A program made the position numbers and the translations under genes. A stretch of DNA of 64,000 bases. Origin: Lentilitoribacter sp039986595. Its GTDB lineage: Bacteria > Pseudomonadota > Alphaproteobacteria > Rhizobiales > Rhizobiaceae. The stretch covers positions 62,001 to 126,000 of the forward strand of contig JBDWQJ010000002.1 in assembly GCA_039986595.1 (NCBI GenBank). The letters run 5' to 3'. The first letter of the stretch is position 1. Each line of letters starts with the position of its first letter. The notes beneath the pieces are model-generated. The model did no database searches. It was not told where the DNA came from and worked only from the letters and a program-made list of their open reading frames with translations. Of the stretch, positions 27,763 through 36,649 are shown piece after piece.

Positions 27763-28341
27763 TTAACGGTTTTTACCCGGAACCCATAAAACGTCGTCAG
27801 CACCTTTATTGTTGCACCATCTTGCTGCAACGAACAAAAAGTCCGACAATCTATTTACGTATTTGAGTGCGCTTTTGTTAATCGTTTCATCTGGATTTTC
27901 TGACAAGTGCGAAATAATCCGCTCGGCACGCCGCGCAATGGTTCGCGCTAAATGAAGATGCGTCGCGCTTGCAGATCCACCTGGAAGGATAAATGATTTA
28001 AGCGGGGAAAGATCTGAATTGAGATTATCAATATCAGCTTCTAAACGGCTGACTTGCGCTTCAATAACGCGCAATGGCTCATAGTCCAATTCGCTATCTG
28101 CCTGTGCTGTTGCTAAATCTGCACCCAAATCAAAACAATCATTTTGAATAAGCCCCAACATCACTTCAACGTCACTGCCGACTTCTAAGTGAAGACGTGC
28201 CGCGCCAATGAATGAATTTAACTCATCCACAGTGCCATAAGCTTCAATTCGCAAATCATGCTTTACACGACGTTCACCACCAACGAGTGCCGTTGTGCCA
28301 TCATCACCCGTTTTTGTATAAATTTTATTCAATGTAACCAT
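27763..28341 (-). CDS. PduO-type cob(I)alamin adenosyltransferase
   Basis: The 192-residue protein begins MVTLNKIYTKTGDDGTTALVGG, the PduO ATP-binding signature, with a GGAGG site upstream; an in-frame start at 28368 is less likely. ARTIARRAERIISHL and ALKYVNRLSDFLFVAARW are also family landmarks. It transfers adenosyl from ATP to cob(I)alamin to make coenzyme B12, needed for example by methylmalonyl-CoA mutase, which would follow propionyl-CoA made by MmsA. The HIG1 gene ends two bases before it starts. Confidence 0.94.
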   Translation of the reverse strand: MVTLNKIYTKTGDDGTTALVGGERRVKHDLRIEAYGTVDELNSFIGAARLHLEVGSDVEVMLGLIQNDCFDLGADLATAQADSELDYEPLRVIEAQVSRLEADIDNLNSDLSPLKSFILPGGSASATHLHLARTIARRAERIISHLSENPDETINKSALKYVNRLSDFLFVAARWCNNKGADDVLWVPGKNR

Positions 28342-28343
28342 GA

Positions 28344-28541
28344 TTAACGTCCTCCACCGGTGAGCCACAAAGTAATCACGATCAAAATGATAGCGATAAA
28401 TTGCAAGAACAATCTCATTCGCATGAGCTTGTTTGATAAATTCCCGTCACCGCCCTTGAGCATGACCAGAAGCCCACGAACAAGAACAAAAGCGACTGCA
28501 ATCATAAAGATGATTGCCAAAACATAGGTGAATGATGCCAT
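28344..28541 (-). CDS. Twin-transmembrane HIG1-domain protein
   Basis: The 65-residue protein has two TM helices (about 4-26 and 42-60) joined by the HIG1 loop MLKGGDGNLSNKLMRMR. HIG1 proteins associate with cytochrome c oxidase in mitochondria and some alphaproteobacteria; a bacterial role in respiration is inferred. It is directly upstream of pduO with a 2-base gap, a pairing I recall from other Rhizobiales. Confidence 0.88.
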   Translation of the reverse strand: MASFTYVLAIIFMIAVAFVLVRGLLVMLKGGDGNLSNKLMRMRLFLQFIAIILIVITLWLTGGGR

Positions 28542-28797
28542 TAGATACCCTTAACTTTATTACTTATACGTGGTGTGCGTTCTTTCAGTTTGGTTTTGGT
28601 ACAATTGAATTGTGCAAATTGAAAGTCAAAAATTAGATCTTAATCTGTTTTGAAATTCCCATCTAAAATTCCCAGTAAAACACTTAAAATTTTATCGATA
28701 TTCGCAACCTGTTTTTCACGCAAAGACGAGAACAAGAATGCGGCAGCTTCTATATTATGCTAAAAAGCATTGCGGGGGTCGTTGAAAGGACGACCAA

Positions 28798-29085
28798 ATG
28801 TTATCACAAATAATAAGTGGGTTAGACCTTACCGGCTTAGCCCTCATGCTGATTTTGAGCTTCTTTTTAAGCTATTCCATGGACCTTATCATGCATCGGC
28901 ATGGATTTGGCATATGGGGTACTATGGGCATAATGAACGTTCAATTTTTCATCGGCTTTTATTTTTCCAAAAAATATTTAACCGGTGAGATAACGCTCAA
29001 TCAGCATCTATTAATAGCGCTTGCGGTTGCTTTTATGACCATACTTTTCTTAGCATTGATCAAAACACGCCTCACCAAGGCGTGA
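28798..29085 (+). CDS. Uncharacterised small membrane protein
   Basis: The 95-residue protein begins MLSQIISGLDLTGLALM after a GAAAGGA ribosome site. It has about three hydrophobic helices (about 12-30, 40-57, 68-88) with a short HRHGFG turn between the first two. No family is recognised. It converges on the D,D-carboxypeptidase gene, with a 4-base gap, and stands opposite the HIG1 gene over a 256-base AT-rich gap in which I see no other gene. Confidence 0.65.
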   Translation: MLSQIISGLDLTGLALMLILSFFLSYSMDLIMHRHGFGIWGTMGIMNVQFFIGFYFSKKYLTGEITLNQHLLIALAVAFMTILFLALIKTRLTKA

Positions 29086-29089
29086 CGAT

Positions 29090-30172
29090 TTAGCGCTGTA
29101 AAGTTGGTGCAGGAATTGGAACATTCTTTAAGTTTGAAAGCTTTGTCGCAGGTCTTGGATTGCGATAAGGTGCTGACGCAATTTTTGGCGCAATTCTTTG
29201 ACGCTTAATATGTGGTGATGCTTCTTGAATTTTAACTTCAAGATCTCTGCCATCAAGGCGCGCGGCGCGTGCTTCTTTTGTACAAATCTGATTGCGAATG
29301 TTAGCCAGCTGATTACGAGTTTGCCCATAAGGCTTCATTTTAGCCAATCGACCACCTGAGCGTTTGCCAGACATACCGGCTTGCAAAAGGTTCGCAGCTA
29401 ATCCTGCGCGCTCTTCTTGGCTTTTTGCACCCAACACAACAGCAACGATGGATTTACCCCCGCGTGTCGCAGAGCTAACCAAATTAAACCCAGATGCACA
29501 AATATAACCCGTCTTCATGCCATCAGCGCCTGAAAAACGTCCAAGCAATAAATTGTAATTTGGATACGTTTTCTTGCCCGTTGAGATACCGCCCAGACTA
29601 AAATAACCCTTATATCTTGGGAATTCTTTTTTAAGCGCAACGCCCAAAACCGCCATATCACGAGCATTGGTATATTGGCCATTACCAGGCAAACCATTTG
29701 GGTTTACAAAGCGTGTATTGTTCATACCAATACGTTTGGCTTCACGGTTCATCATCGCAACAAATTTTGCTTCCGACCCTGCAACGCGTTCGCCAATTGC
29801 AACAGCCACATCATTTGCGGATTTCACCAGGAGATATTTCAATGCAGAATCGACGGTAAATTCCGTTCCGGGTTTAAAATACATCTTGCTGGCAGGTTTT
29901 GATGCAGCATATGAACTCATTGTTACCATCGAATCAAAACTCAGCTTACGGCTTTTAATTTCGCGGAAAACCACATAGGCGGTCATAAGCTTTGTGAGCG
30001 ATGCAGGATACCACTTTTGAAATGCCTGACTATGCTGAACGACGCGGCCAGACTTCACATCCACTGCAATATAGGGGCCAGCGGCCTGCGCTGGATTTAA
30101 CAAAGTTAAAAATGCAAAACTTAATAGAACAACAAGTTTCGAACTCAATCGCTTATGTAAAATATCACTCAT
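29090..30172 (-). CDS. D-alanyl-D-alanine carboxypeptidase (peptidase S11, PBP5/6-like)
   Basis: The 360-residue protein has an N-terminal signal sequence (ends near AQA, about residue 30) and the three penicillin-binding motifs: S-x-x-K in YPASLTKLMTAY, S-x-N in VKSANDVA and K-T-G in GMKTGYICASG. These periplasmic enzymes trim the terminal D-Ala of peptidoglycan peptides. The C-terminal 80 residues are basic and Pro-rich without an obvious amphipathic membrane anchor like that of PBP5. Confidence 0.93.
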   Translation of the reverse strand: MSDILHKRLSSKLVVLLSFAFLTLLNPAQAAGPYIAVDVKSGRVVQHSQAFQKWYPASLTKLMTAYVVFREIKSRKLSFDSMVTMSSYAASKPASKMYFKPGTEFTVDSALKYLLVKSANDVAVAIGERVAGSEAKFVAMMNREAKRIGMNNTRFVNPNGLPGNGQYTNARDMAVLGVALKKEFPRYKGYFSLGGISTGKKTYPNYNLLLGRFSGADGMKTGYICASGFNLVSSATRGGKSIVAVVLGAKSQEERAGLAANLLQAGMSGKRSGGRLAKMKPYGQTRNQLANIRNQICTKEARAARLDGRDLEVKIQEASPHIKRQRIAPKIASAPYRNPRPATKLSNLKNVPIPAPTLQR

Positions 30173-30293
30173 TTTGTCCCCGTAGCCCTTGATAAGGTTT
30201 GACTATATAAACAAATAGGCAAAAAGAGCATTGCGCTCAACTCAAATTTAATACAATTCTCAATAAATCGATAAAATCTATCAAGGTAGCGAC

Positions 30294-31454
30294 ATGCCCA
30301 TACTCAACAGTCTGAATGAAATGCATCCTGAGATCACAAAATGGCGCCGAGAATTGCATCAAAAACCAGAACTTCAATACGATGTTTTTGAGACGGCGGA
30401 ATTTGTTGTAAAGAAACTCAAAGAATTCGGCGTTGACGAGGTTATCACCGGCTTGGGTCAAACGGGCGTTGTTGGCATCATCAAAGGAAACTTGGGTGAA
30501 GGTAAAACCGTCGGATTACGCGCTGACATGGATGCGCTGCCAATCGAAGAAATATCAGGCAAACCTTGGGCATCAAAAATATCTGGCAAAATGCATGCAT
30601 GTGGTCATGATGGGCACACGTCCATGTTATTGGGTGCCGCCAAACATTTTGTGCAAACGCGAAACTTTAAAGGCAATATCGCACTCATTTTTCAACCCGC
30701 TGAAGAAGGTGGCGCTGGCGCCAAAGCCATGCTCGACGACGGCATGCTGGAAAAAACCTCGATCGATGAAGTTTATGCCATGCACAATATGCCTGGCATT
30801 CCTGTTGGTGAGTTTGCCATTTGCGAAGGCGCGATTTGGGCATCTACGGACGAGTTCGAAATTACACTGACAGGCAGAGGTGGTCATGCCGCCTACCCGC
30901 ACACAGCTACAGACACAATTGTTGCAGGTGCAAATGTAGTCACAGTTTTGCAAACCGTTGCCTCGCGCAACACAAACCCACTTGAAAGCTTAGTGATTTC
31001 TGTCACCAAATTTCATGCAGGAACTGCAATGAACGTGCTACCTGAACAAGCTGTAATATCCGGCACCATCCGCACACTTAAAAACGAACTACGCAATTTA
31101 GCTGAGACGCGCCTTAAAGGTATTGCTGAAAATATTGCCGCCACATACGATATGAAAGCGGAAGTGCATTATAAACGCAACTATCCTGTCACCGTTAATC
31201 ACGACGCGCAAACAGCCCTTGCAGCAGATGTTGCAGCTGAGATTGCAGGGCAAGACAAAGTTGATCGAAAAGCTAATCCAAACATGGGTGCGGAAGACTT
31301 TGCATATATGTTAGAAGAACGCCCAGGTACATATATCATGGTTGGAAATGGCGACACGCCAGCGCTTCATAATGCAGCTTATGACTTTAATGATGAAGCC
31401 ATCCCATATGGTGTTTCCTATTGGGTCAAATTAGCAGAACGCGTGTTGGCTTAA
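30294..31454 (+). CDS. M20-family amidohydrolase (hippurate hydrolase-like)
   Basis: The 386-residue protein has the M20D layout: RRELHQKPELQYD at the N-terminus, then metal-site segments GLRADMDALPI, MHACGHDGHTSMLLGAA and FQPAEEGGAGAKAML, and the dimerisation-domain GRGGHAAYPH. It ends with a second metal region MGAEDFAYMLE. Such cytosolic enzymes cleave N-acyl amino acids (hippurate, N-acetyl or IAA conjugates). The substrate is not defined. A tRNA-Arg gene follows 9 bases after its stop. Confidence 0.93.
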   Translation: MPILNSLNEMHPEITKWRRELHQKPELQYDVFETAEFVVKKLKEFGVDEVITGLGQTGVVGIIKGNLGEGKTVGLRADMDALPIEEISGKPWASKISGKMHACGHDGHTSMLLGAAKHFVQTRNFKGNIALIFQPAEEGGAGAKAMLDDGMLEKTSIDEVYAMHNMPGIPVGEFAICEGAIWASTDEFEITLTGRGGHAAYPHTATDTIVAGANVVTVLQTVASRNTNPLESLVISVTKFHAGTAMNVLPEQAVISGTIRTLKNELRNLAETRLKGIAENIAATYDMKAEVHYKRNYPVTVNHDAQTALAADVAAEIAGQDKVDRKANPNMGAEDFAYMLEERPGTYIMVGNGDTPALHNAAYDFNDEAIPYGVSYWVKLAERVLA

Positions 31455-31463
31455 AACAATAAC

Positions 31464-31539
31464 GGTCCCGTAGCTCAGGGGATAGAGCACAGGATTCCTA
31501 ATCCTGGTGTCGCAGGTTCGAATCCTGCCGGGATCACCA
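31464..31539 (+). tRNA. tRNA-Arg (anticodon CCU)
   Basis: A complete cloverleaf is seen: acceptor GGTCCCG paired with CGGGATC, discriminator A, and encoded CCA (31537-31539). The D arm is GCTCAGGGGATAGAGC, the anticodon stem CAGGA/TCCTG with loop TTCCTAA (anticodon CCT), and the T arm GCAGG-TTCGAAT-CCTGC. It reads AGG codons. Its 3' end is a typical integration site for mobile elements, and the next 1.1 kb holds an orphan membrane protein and a broken gene. Confidence 0.96.
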
Positions 31540-31645
31540 AGTTCAACTTTCGCAACCGCGAAAGATGACCACCAAGTGCAAGATGTTGTGGCTTGTACAA
31601 TCACTAAAAAGACCCGGAACTTAAAGACTGAACTAAAATTCAAAA

Positions 31646-31987
31646 CTAAATATCAGCTGGATCTGTAATCGAAGCAATACGGTATATTGCAAGCGCTGCC
31701 GCTAAAATTAAAAGAAAAGAATAGATGAGTAGGAAGTGACCTATAAATGATCCAATAGTGGCCACATATACAAATAATGAACTCATATAATTATATCGGA
31801 TAGCCAACCATTCGAAAGTATCCAGCACAAACGTTCCATCATACAAAAATGCCCAAACTAAGCTTATGGTTTGAACAAATATAAAATGGAAGAAAGTGGC
31901 ATTTATTTCATCAAGATAACTGCAATCACTCAAACACACTTGATCCAACCGACAGCGCAATTGACAATACCGATGTATTTCAGACAT
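31646..31987 (-). CDS. Hypothetical membrane protein
   Basis: Starting at MSEIHRYCQLRCRLD, the product is 113 residues; the frame extends back to 32056, but that would overlap the AlkB-like gene start on the other strand. There are about two to three hydrophobic helices (about 33-52 and 72-105), preceded by a polar stretch with several cysteines. No family is recognised. It is AT-rich and may be part of a small insertion after the tRNA gene. Confidence 0.5.
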   Translation of the reverse strand: MSEIHRYCQLRCRLDQVCLSDCSYLDEINATFFHFIFVQTISLVWAFLYDGTFVLDTFEWLAIRYNYMSSLFVYVATIGSFIGHFLLIYSFLLILAAALAIYRIASITDPADI

Positions 31988-32019
31988 TTGTATTTCACCT
32001 AACCAAAATTTGATTATCG

Positions 32020-32592
32020 ATGAATGATTTTTACCCCCAACCTTCCGGTCTTTCATACAAAGAAGATTTCATCACGCCTGAAATCGAGCAAACATTGGTC
32101 GAGAAGATTGATCAATCTCAATGGCGGAACGATTTAAAACGTCGTGTCCAGCATTATGGTTATCGATATGATTATAAAGCGGGGCGCGTCTCTCGGGATG
32201 ATTATTTGGGAGAGTTCCCGGACTGGCTTGATACATTGGCATATAGACTTGTGGACGAGGACATATTCACCGCAGCACCCGATTAAGTCATAATCAACGA
32301 GTACCTACCGGGTCAGGGCATTGCACCGCATGTCGATTGCGTTCCATGCTTTGACAATACAATTGCCTCACTCAGCTTAATATCCTCGTGCGAGATGAAT
32401 TTCAGAAATTTGGACTATCCTGAACTTAAGTCCAACCTTTATTTAAAACCAAGATCATTGCTGGTCTTAAAGGATAAATCGCGCTTAGACTGGACCCACG
32501 GAATTGCCCCTCGTAAGTCCGACGTGGTCAATGGCGTTCGCTTGTCACGAACACGAAGACTTTCGCTAACATTTAGAAAAGTAATTATTTAG
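32020..32592 (+). pseudogene. AlkB-like 2-oxoglutarate/Fe(II) dioxygenase, interrupted by one TAA
   Basis: The reading frame encodes an AlkB-type dioxygenase of about 190 residues but has TAA at 32284-32286. The same frame continues immediately with VIINEYLPGQGIAPHVDC and ends LSLTFRKVII. Active-site residues survive in the downstream half: H-x-D in APHVDC, the distal His in DWTHGIAPRKSD, and the two arginines of the RRLSLTFR end. In related proteins the interrupted position is usually Gln (Q-V-I-x-N-E-Y), so a single CAA-to-TAA change explains the stop. The intact enzyme would oxidatively demethylate alkylated nucleic acid. A truncated 88-residue product would lack all metal ligands. Confidence 0.82.
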
Positions 32593-32732
32593 AAACTCCA
32601 TGATTTCAATAGCTTATCTGCGTTAAACGATTACTATTTTACAATTTCGTGCAATACCAGAAATACAAACATCCCCAATATCAAGCGGCAGATATTATTT
32701 GTGAAATAAGAACATCTAGATCGGGTTATTAA

Positions 32733-33905
32733 TCAAAGCGAATCCCGATAAATTCGCACCGCATCTTCATATGTCACTTCGCGTGGATTGTTGATCAGTA
32801 ATCGCGTTTGGTTCATCGCATCTGTGGCGAGTTTTTCAATGTCGTTTTCATCAATACCAACCTGGCGCAAACCTGCTTGCAAGCCTAGCTCCACATTTAA
32901 ATTTCCAAGTCGTTCGATAAATTCTGCTGCTATAAGCGATGTGTCCTGATTTAAATTGATATCGGGGAAAACATGTGGCGCTAATTCTGCATATTGCTTG
33001 GCGCAAACATCAGCATTAAACCGCATGACATTTTGCAATACGAGTGCATTAGATAGTCCATGCGGCACATGAAACAAGCTTCCCACAGGGTATGCGAGCG
33101 CATGGACCGCAGCAACTGGAGAATTGGCAAAGGCTTGCCCTGCCATCATCGAACCGAGCAACATGTTGGCGCGCGCGATTTTATTATCACCTTCAAAAAC
33201 CGCAGTGCGAATATTTGCGCCTAATAAATCGAGCGCATTCAGCGCCAATATTTTAGAGATTGGATTATTATTCGCGCTTTTGGATGTATAGGCTTCAATT
33301 GCATGCACCATTGCATCCACCCCTGTGGCGGCGGTCACATGTGCGGGCAGACCAAGCGTTAATTCTGCATCAAGCAGCGCGATATCTGGCAGAATTTTTG
33401 GTGATACGACACCTTTTTTCTCAGCTGTTCCTGTCGTTAAAATTGAAATGCCCGTCACTTCTGATCCGGTGCCTGCGGTGGTCGGCACTAAGATAAGCGG
33501 AAGACGTGATCCTGTCACCATATTAACGCCATACATATCATCCAGCGGCTGATCAGATTTTGCTAAAAGCGCCACCATTTTTGCAACATCCATAGAGCTG
33601 CCACCACCAAAACCAATCACACAATCACAGCTTTTATCCTGCGCAAGTTTTGCTGCCTTTAACACACTCGCAGCACTTGGATCCGCTAACACCTCATCAA
33701 ATAGCGTAACGTCAAAACCACCAGACTTTAGATTTCTTAGGGCTAAATCCGCTAAACCCAAAGACATAATGCCCGGGTCTGTGACGAAAAAAACATGTTT
33801 ATCTGTTTGCTCAATTTGTAGATCTTTTATCAAATCACCAAGTTTTGCAGCGCCGCCCATAACCTGGCGAATAGAAGGCGTCGTGTTAAAAATAAAATCA
33901 TTCAT
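32733..33905 (-). CDS. Iron-containing alcohol dehydrogenase
   Basis: The 390-residue protein starts MNDFIFNTTPSIRQVMGG after an AGGA site; a longer start at 33947 is less likely. It shows the type III ADH landmarks: GFGGGSSMDVAKMVALLA (about 97-114) for nucleotide binding, LILVPTTAGTGSEVTGISI, and the iron ligands in DAMVHAIEAYTS and HALAYPVGSLFHVPHGLSNAL. It oxidises or reduces alcohols/aldehydes with NAD(P) and a bound Fe(II). It is divergent from the cytochrome bd operon; a likely iron-responsive palindrome lies between them. Confidence 0.93.
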   Translation of the reverse strand: MNDFIFNTTPSIRQVMGGAAKLGDLIKDLQIEQTDKHVFFVTDPGIMSLGLADLALRNLKSGGFDVTLFDEVLADPSAASVLKAAKLAQDKSCDCVIGFGGGSSMDVAKMVALLAKSDQPLDDMYGVNMVTGSRLPLILVPTTAGTGSEVTGISILTTGTAEKKGVVSPKILPDIALLDAELTLGLPAHVTAATGVDAMVHAIEAYTSKSANNNPISKILALNALDLLGANIRTAVFEGDNKIARANMLLGSMMAGQAFANSPVAAVHALAYPVGSLFHVPHGLSNALVLQNVMRFNADVCAKQYAELAPHVFPDINLNQDTSLIAAEFIERLGNLNVELGLQAGLRQVGIDENDIEKLATDAMNQTRLLINNPREVTYEDAVRIYRDSL

Positions 33906-34002
33906 TTTTAATATATCCTGTTGATCTTTGATCAGAATATTGATCATCGATTAGAGCCGATGTCCAGCTTTCAAGAGGGCAACACGCATCTGCGACAATT
34001 TG

Positions 34003-34019
34003 TTTAGAATAATTCTAAA
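34003..34019. promoter_or_regulatory. Candidate Irr (iron control element) operator
   Basis: TTTAGAA-TAA-TTCTAAA is a perfect palindrome with 7-base arms and a 3-base centre. This matches the Irr box (ICE) pattern of Rhizobiales as I remember it, TTTAGAA-N3-TTCTAAA. It lies 74 bases upstream of cydA and 97 bases upstream of the iron-dependent alcohol dehydrogenase start, both of which need iron. Assignment to Irr is inference. Confidence 0.6.
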
Positions 34020-34093
34020 TTCGCGACAGTCTGCCACATAATTTTCATGTCCAGAAATATTATATATGATGCAAGCTATCGGAGTACGAAATT

Positions 34094-35491
34094 ATGGACC
34101 CATTTATATTATCGAGAATGCAATTTGGTGCAAATATCACCTTCCACATTCTATTTCCCACCATCACAATTGCGCTTGGCTGGATATTACTTTTTTTCAA
34201 ATATCGATATAATAAAACGGGCGACCACGCATGGATGGATGCCTATTTCTTTTGGGTCAAAATTTTTGCCCTCTCCTTTGCGATGGGCGTTGTGTCCGGC
34301 ATCACCATGAGCTTTCAATTCGGCACCAATTGGCCCGGATTTATGGAAACCGTCGGCAATATTGCAGGACCATTACTTGCCTATGAAGTTCTCACTGCAT
34401 TCTTCTTAGAAGCGGTTTTCTTGGGCATCATGCTCTTTGGTTTCCGTCGTGTGTCCAACCGCGTGCATACACTTGCCACGTTCTTGGTCGCCTTTGGCAC
34501 GACCATGAGCGCATTTTGGATATTGGTGCTTAATTCGTGGATGCACACCCCGCAAGGCCATGAAATCATCGATGGTGTTGCCCATGCAACGGATTGGTTT
34601 GCTATCATTTTCAATCCATCCATGCCGTATCGTTTAACCCATATGCTCATCGCATCTGGTTTAACGGCTGCATTTTTAGTTGCTGGGTTGTCAGCGTTAA
34701 GGTGGTTATTGGGTGATCGAAGTGCGGCCATGTTCAAGGCACTTAAAACAGGTGTCACTGTTGCGGCAGTCCTTATTCCTGCACAAATATTTGCTGGCGA
34801 TTTGCATGGCCTCAACACTCTTGAACATCAACCCGCAAAAGTTGCTGCGATGGAAGGCAACTGGGAAACAAGGGGTAATGTTCCACTTCTTTTATTTGCA
34901 ATGCCAGACGAAGAAACCCGAAGCAATAATTTTGAGTTATCAATCCCCAATGGTGCAAGCATTATCTTAAAGCATGACCCTAAAGGCGTCGTGCCCGGAT
35001 TAAATGATTTTATTGCAGAAGATGGAACTGTTCTCCATCCACCTGTTGCAGCGGTATTTTGGGGCTTTAGAATTATGGTTGGGACAGGTTTTGCGATGCT
35101 GTTCTTATCTTGGATTGGCAGCTATTACTTATGGCGCAAAAACGAGTTTCCAAAACCACTTGCATATCTCTTCGTTCCAATGGCGTTATCTGGTTGGGTT
35201 GCCACTATTGCCGGATGGTATGTCACAGAAATTGGCAGGCAACCATGGTTGGTCACCGGTGTGTTAAAAACCGCAGATGCGCTGGGCCCAATATCAGGCG
35301 GGATGGTTTTATCCACCTTCATCACTTATCTCGCGACCTACTTTATTTTGCTCGGAGCATATATATTCGTTGTCGTGAGATTAGCCGTTAAAGCTGCGAA
35401 AACGGGTGATAAGCGGCCTGAACCAGGCGCAACAGGTAAACCTGCATTACCGGGCGCTGTCCCCCACCAAGCCAGCCTTCCAGCGGAGTAA
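34094..35491 (+). CDS. cydA: Cytochrome bd-type ubiquinol oxidase subunit I
   Basis: The 465-residue protein begins MDPFILSRMQFGANITFHILFPT with a heme-ligand histidine in the first helix, the family signature. THMLIASGLTAAFLVAG supplies the second conserved histidine and AAMEGNWETRG is the canonical quinol-domain motif. At 465 residues it has the short Q-loop of the cyanide-insensitive (CioA) type rather than the long E. coli form. CydA carries hemes b558, b595 and d in the inner membrane and reduces oxygen using quinol without pumping protons. cydB follows after 5 bases. No cydX or cydDC is seen nearby. Confidence 0.96.
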   Translation: MDPFILSRMQFGANITFHILFPTITIALGWILLFFKYRYNKTGDHAWMDAYFFWVKIFALSFAMGVVSGITMSFQFGTNWPGFMETVGNIAGPLLAYEVLTAFFLEAVFLGIMLFGFRRVSNRVHTLATFLVAFGTTMSAFWILVLNSWMHTPQGHEIIDGVAHATDWFAIIFNPSMPYRLTHMLIASGLTAAFLVAGLSALRWLLGDRSAAMFKALKTGVTVAAVLIPAQIFAGDLHGLNTLEHQPAKVAAMEGNWETRGNVPLLLFAMPDEETRSNNFELSIPNGASIILKHDPKGVVPGLNDFIAEDGTVLHPPVAAVFWGFRIMVGTGFAMLFLSWIGSYYLWRKNEFPKPLAYLFVPMALSGWVATIAGWYVTEIGRQPWLVTGVLKTADALGPISGGMVLSTFITYLATYFILLGAYIFVVVRLAVKAAKTGDKRPEPGATGKPALPGAVPHQASLPAE

Positions 35492-35496
35492 GACAC

Positions 35497-36504
35497 ATGG
35501 ATATCACACTAATATACCCCTATCTGCCAATTATCTTCGCAGGCCTCATGGGCATCTCAATTTTAGTTTATGTGATCTTAGATGGCTTTGATCTAGGTGT
35601 CGGCATCTTGTTCCCGTTTGCCCCTCAATCAGAACGAGATCGCATGATTGCTTCCATCGGCCCATTTTGGGATGCAAATGAAACATGGCTTGTGCTAGCT
35701 ATTGGTATTTTGCTCGTCGCCTTCCCCGCAGCGCATGGTGAAATTCTCACAGCGCTTTATCTTCCGGTCACCATCATGCTTATCGGCCTTATTGCACGCG
35801 GAGTTGCGTTCGAGTTTAGAGCTAAAGCACAAGCAAGTGAAAAGTGGCTGTGGAACAGAGTGTTCTTCACAGGCTCGCTCGTCACCGCGCTAAGTCAAGG
35901 CTATATGCTTGGAATTTATATTCTAGGCTTACAATCAGGTTGGCAAGCATTTGCCTTTGGCGTACTCGTCGCCGTTTGTCTAACAGCAACATATGCAGCT
36001 ATCGGCGCTGGTTGGTTGATCTATAAAACCGAAAACGACTTACAAAAAAGAGCAGTCAATTGGATGAAAAAAGCGCTTATCTTCACATTGATCGGCATGG
36101 CGATTATATCCATCATCACCCCACTTGCCAGCGATAGAATTTTTGCGAAATGGTTCTCAATTCCAGAAATTATCGCGCTTGCACCATTGCCGCTAATGTC
36201 TGGGTTATTCTTCATCTTTACCTATTGGCAGCTTAAACATTTGCCAGATGAGGCGGATCGCTTTTCGTTGCTGCCATTCATTGGGATTGTTGCCATTATG
36301 ACGCTTGGATTTGCAGGTTTAGCCTACTCCTTTTATCCATATATCGTACCTGAAAAAATGACGATTGTTGAAGCTGCGTCCGCACCTGAAAGCTTATTGA
36401 TCATCTTATTTGGCACAGCCTTCGTTCTACCTGTCATCATTGGCTACTCAATCTTTGCCTATCGCGTATTTGGCGGCAAAGCCACTGAACTACGTTATGA
36501 TTAA
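35497..36504 (+). CDS. cydB: Cytochrome bd-type ubiquinol oxidase subunit II
   Basis: The 335-residue integral membrane protein shows the CydB landmarks ISILVYVILDGFDLGVGILFPFA near the N-terminus and FWDANETWLVLAIGILLVAFP in the second helix. About nine helices are predicted by hydrophobicity. It pairs with CydA, encoded 5 bases upstream, to make the bd oxidase. The 145 bases before dxr hold a small hairpin (36584-36606) and no further subunit gene. Confidence 0.96.
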   Translation: MDITLIYPYLPIIFAGLMGISILVYVILDGFDLGVGILFPFAPQSERDRMIASIGPFWDANETWLVLAIGILLVAFPAAHGEILTALYLPVTIMLIGLIARGVAFEFRAKAQASEKWLWNRVFFTGSLVTALSQGYMLGIYILGLQSGWQAFAFGVLVAVCLTATYAAIGAGWLIYKTENDLQKRAVNWMKKALIFTLIGMAIISIITPLASDRIFAKWFSIPEIIALAPLPLMSGLFFIFTYWQLKHLPDEADRFSLLPFIGIVAIMTLGFAGLAYSFYPYIVPEKMTIVEAASAPESLLIILFGTAFVLPVIIGYSIFAYRVFGGKATELRYD

Positions 36505-36583
36505 TCAAGTTACGGTGAGCATCTAAAATATAACTGCTAATTGGCTTGGAGTTTTTCCCGTTATATGCGATTGAAACACTATA

Positions 36584-36606
36584 AACGTCACTTTCGGGTG
36601 ACGGTT
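36584..36606 (+). promoter_or_regulatory. Hairpin between cydB and dxr
   Basis: CGTCAC (36586-36591) pairs with GTGACG (36598-36603) around a 6-base loop, with weaker AA/TT extension. There is no T-run, so it is not a clear terminator; it may be leader structure of dxr. Confidence 0.3.
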
Positions 36607-36649
36607 ATCGTCAAAGCCAATCTATAACGAGTTAGAATTCTGCATCTAA

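Noticed and set aside
31431..31643. A minus-strand open frame across the tRNA with the text RIRTCDTRIRNPVLYPLSYG
   Set aside because: It is the antisense reading of the tRNA-Arg gene, a well-known false protein found wherever this tRNA is translated.
33920..33960. A possible FNR/FixK box near the bd oxidase promoter (TTGATCA repeated)
   Set aside because: The two TTGATCA copies are not arranged as TTGAT-N4-ATCAA, so the consensus is not met.
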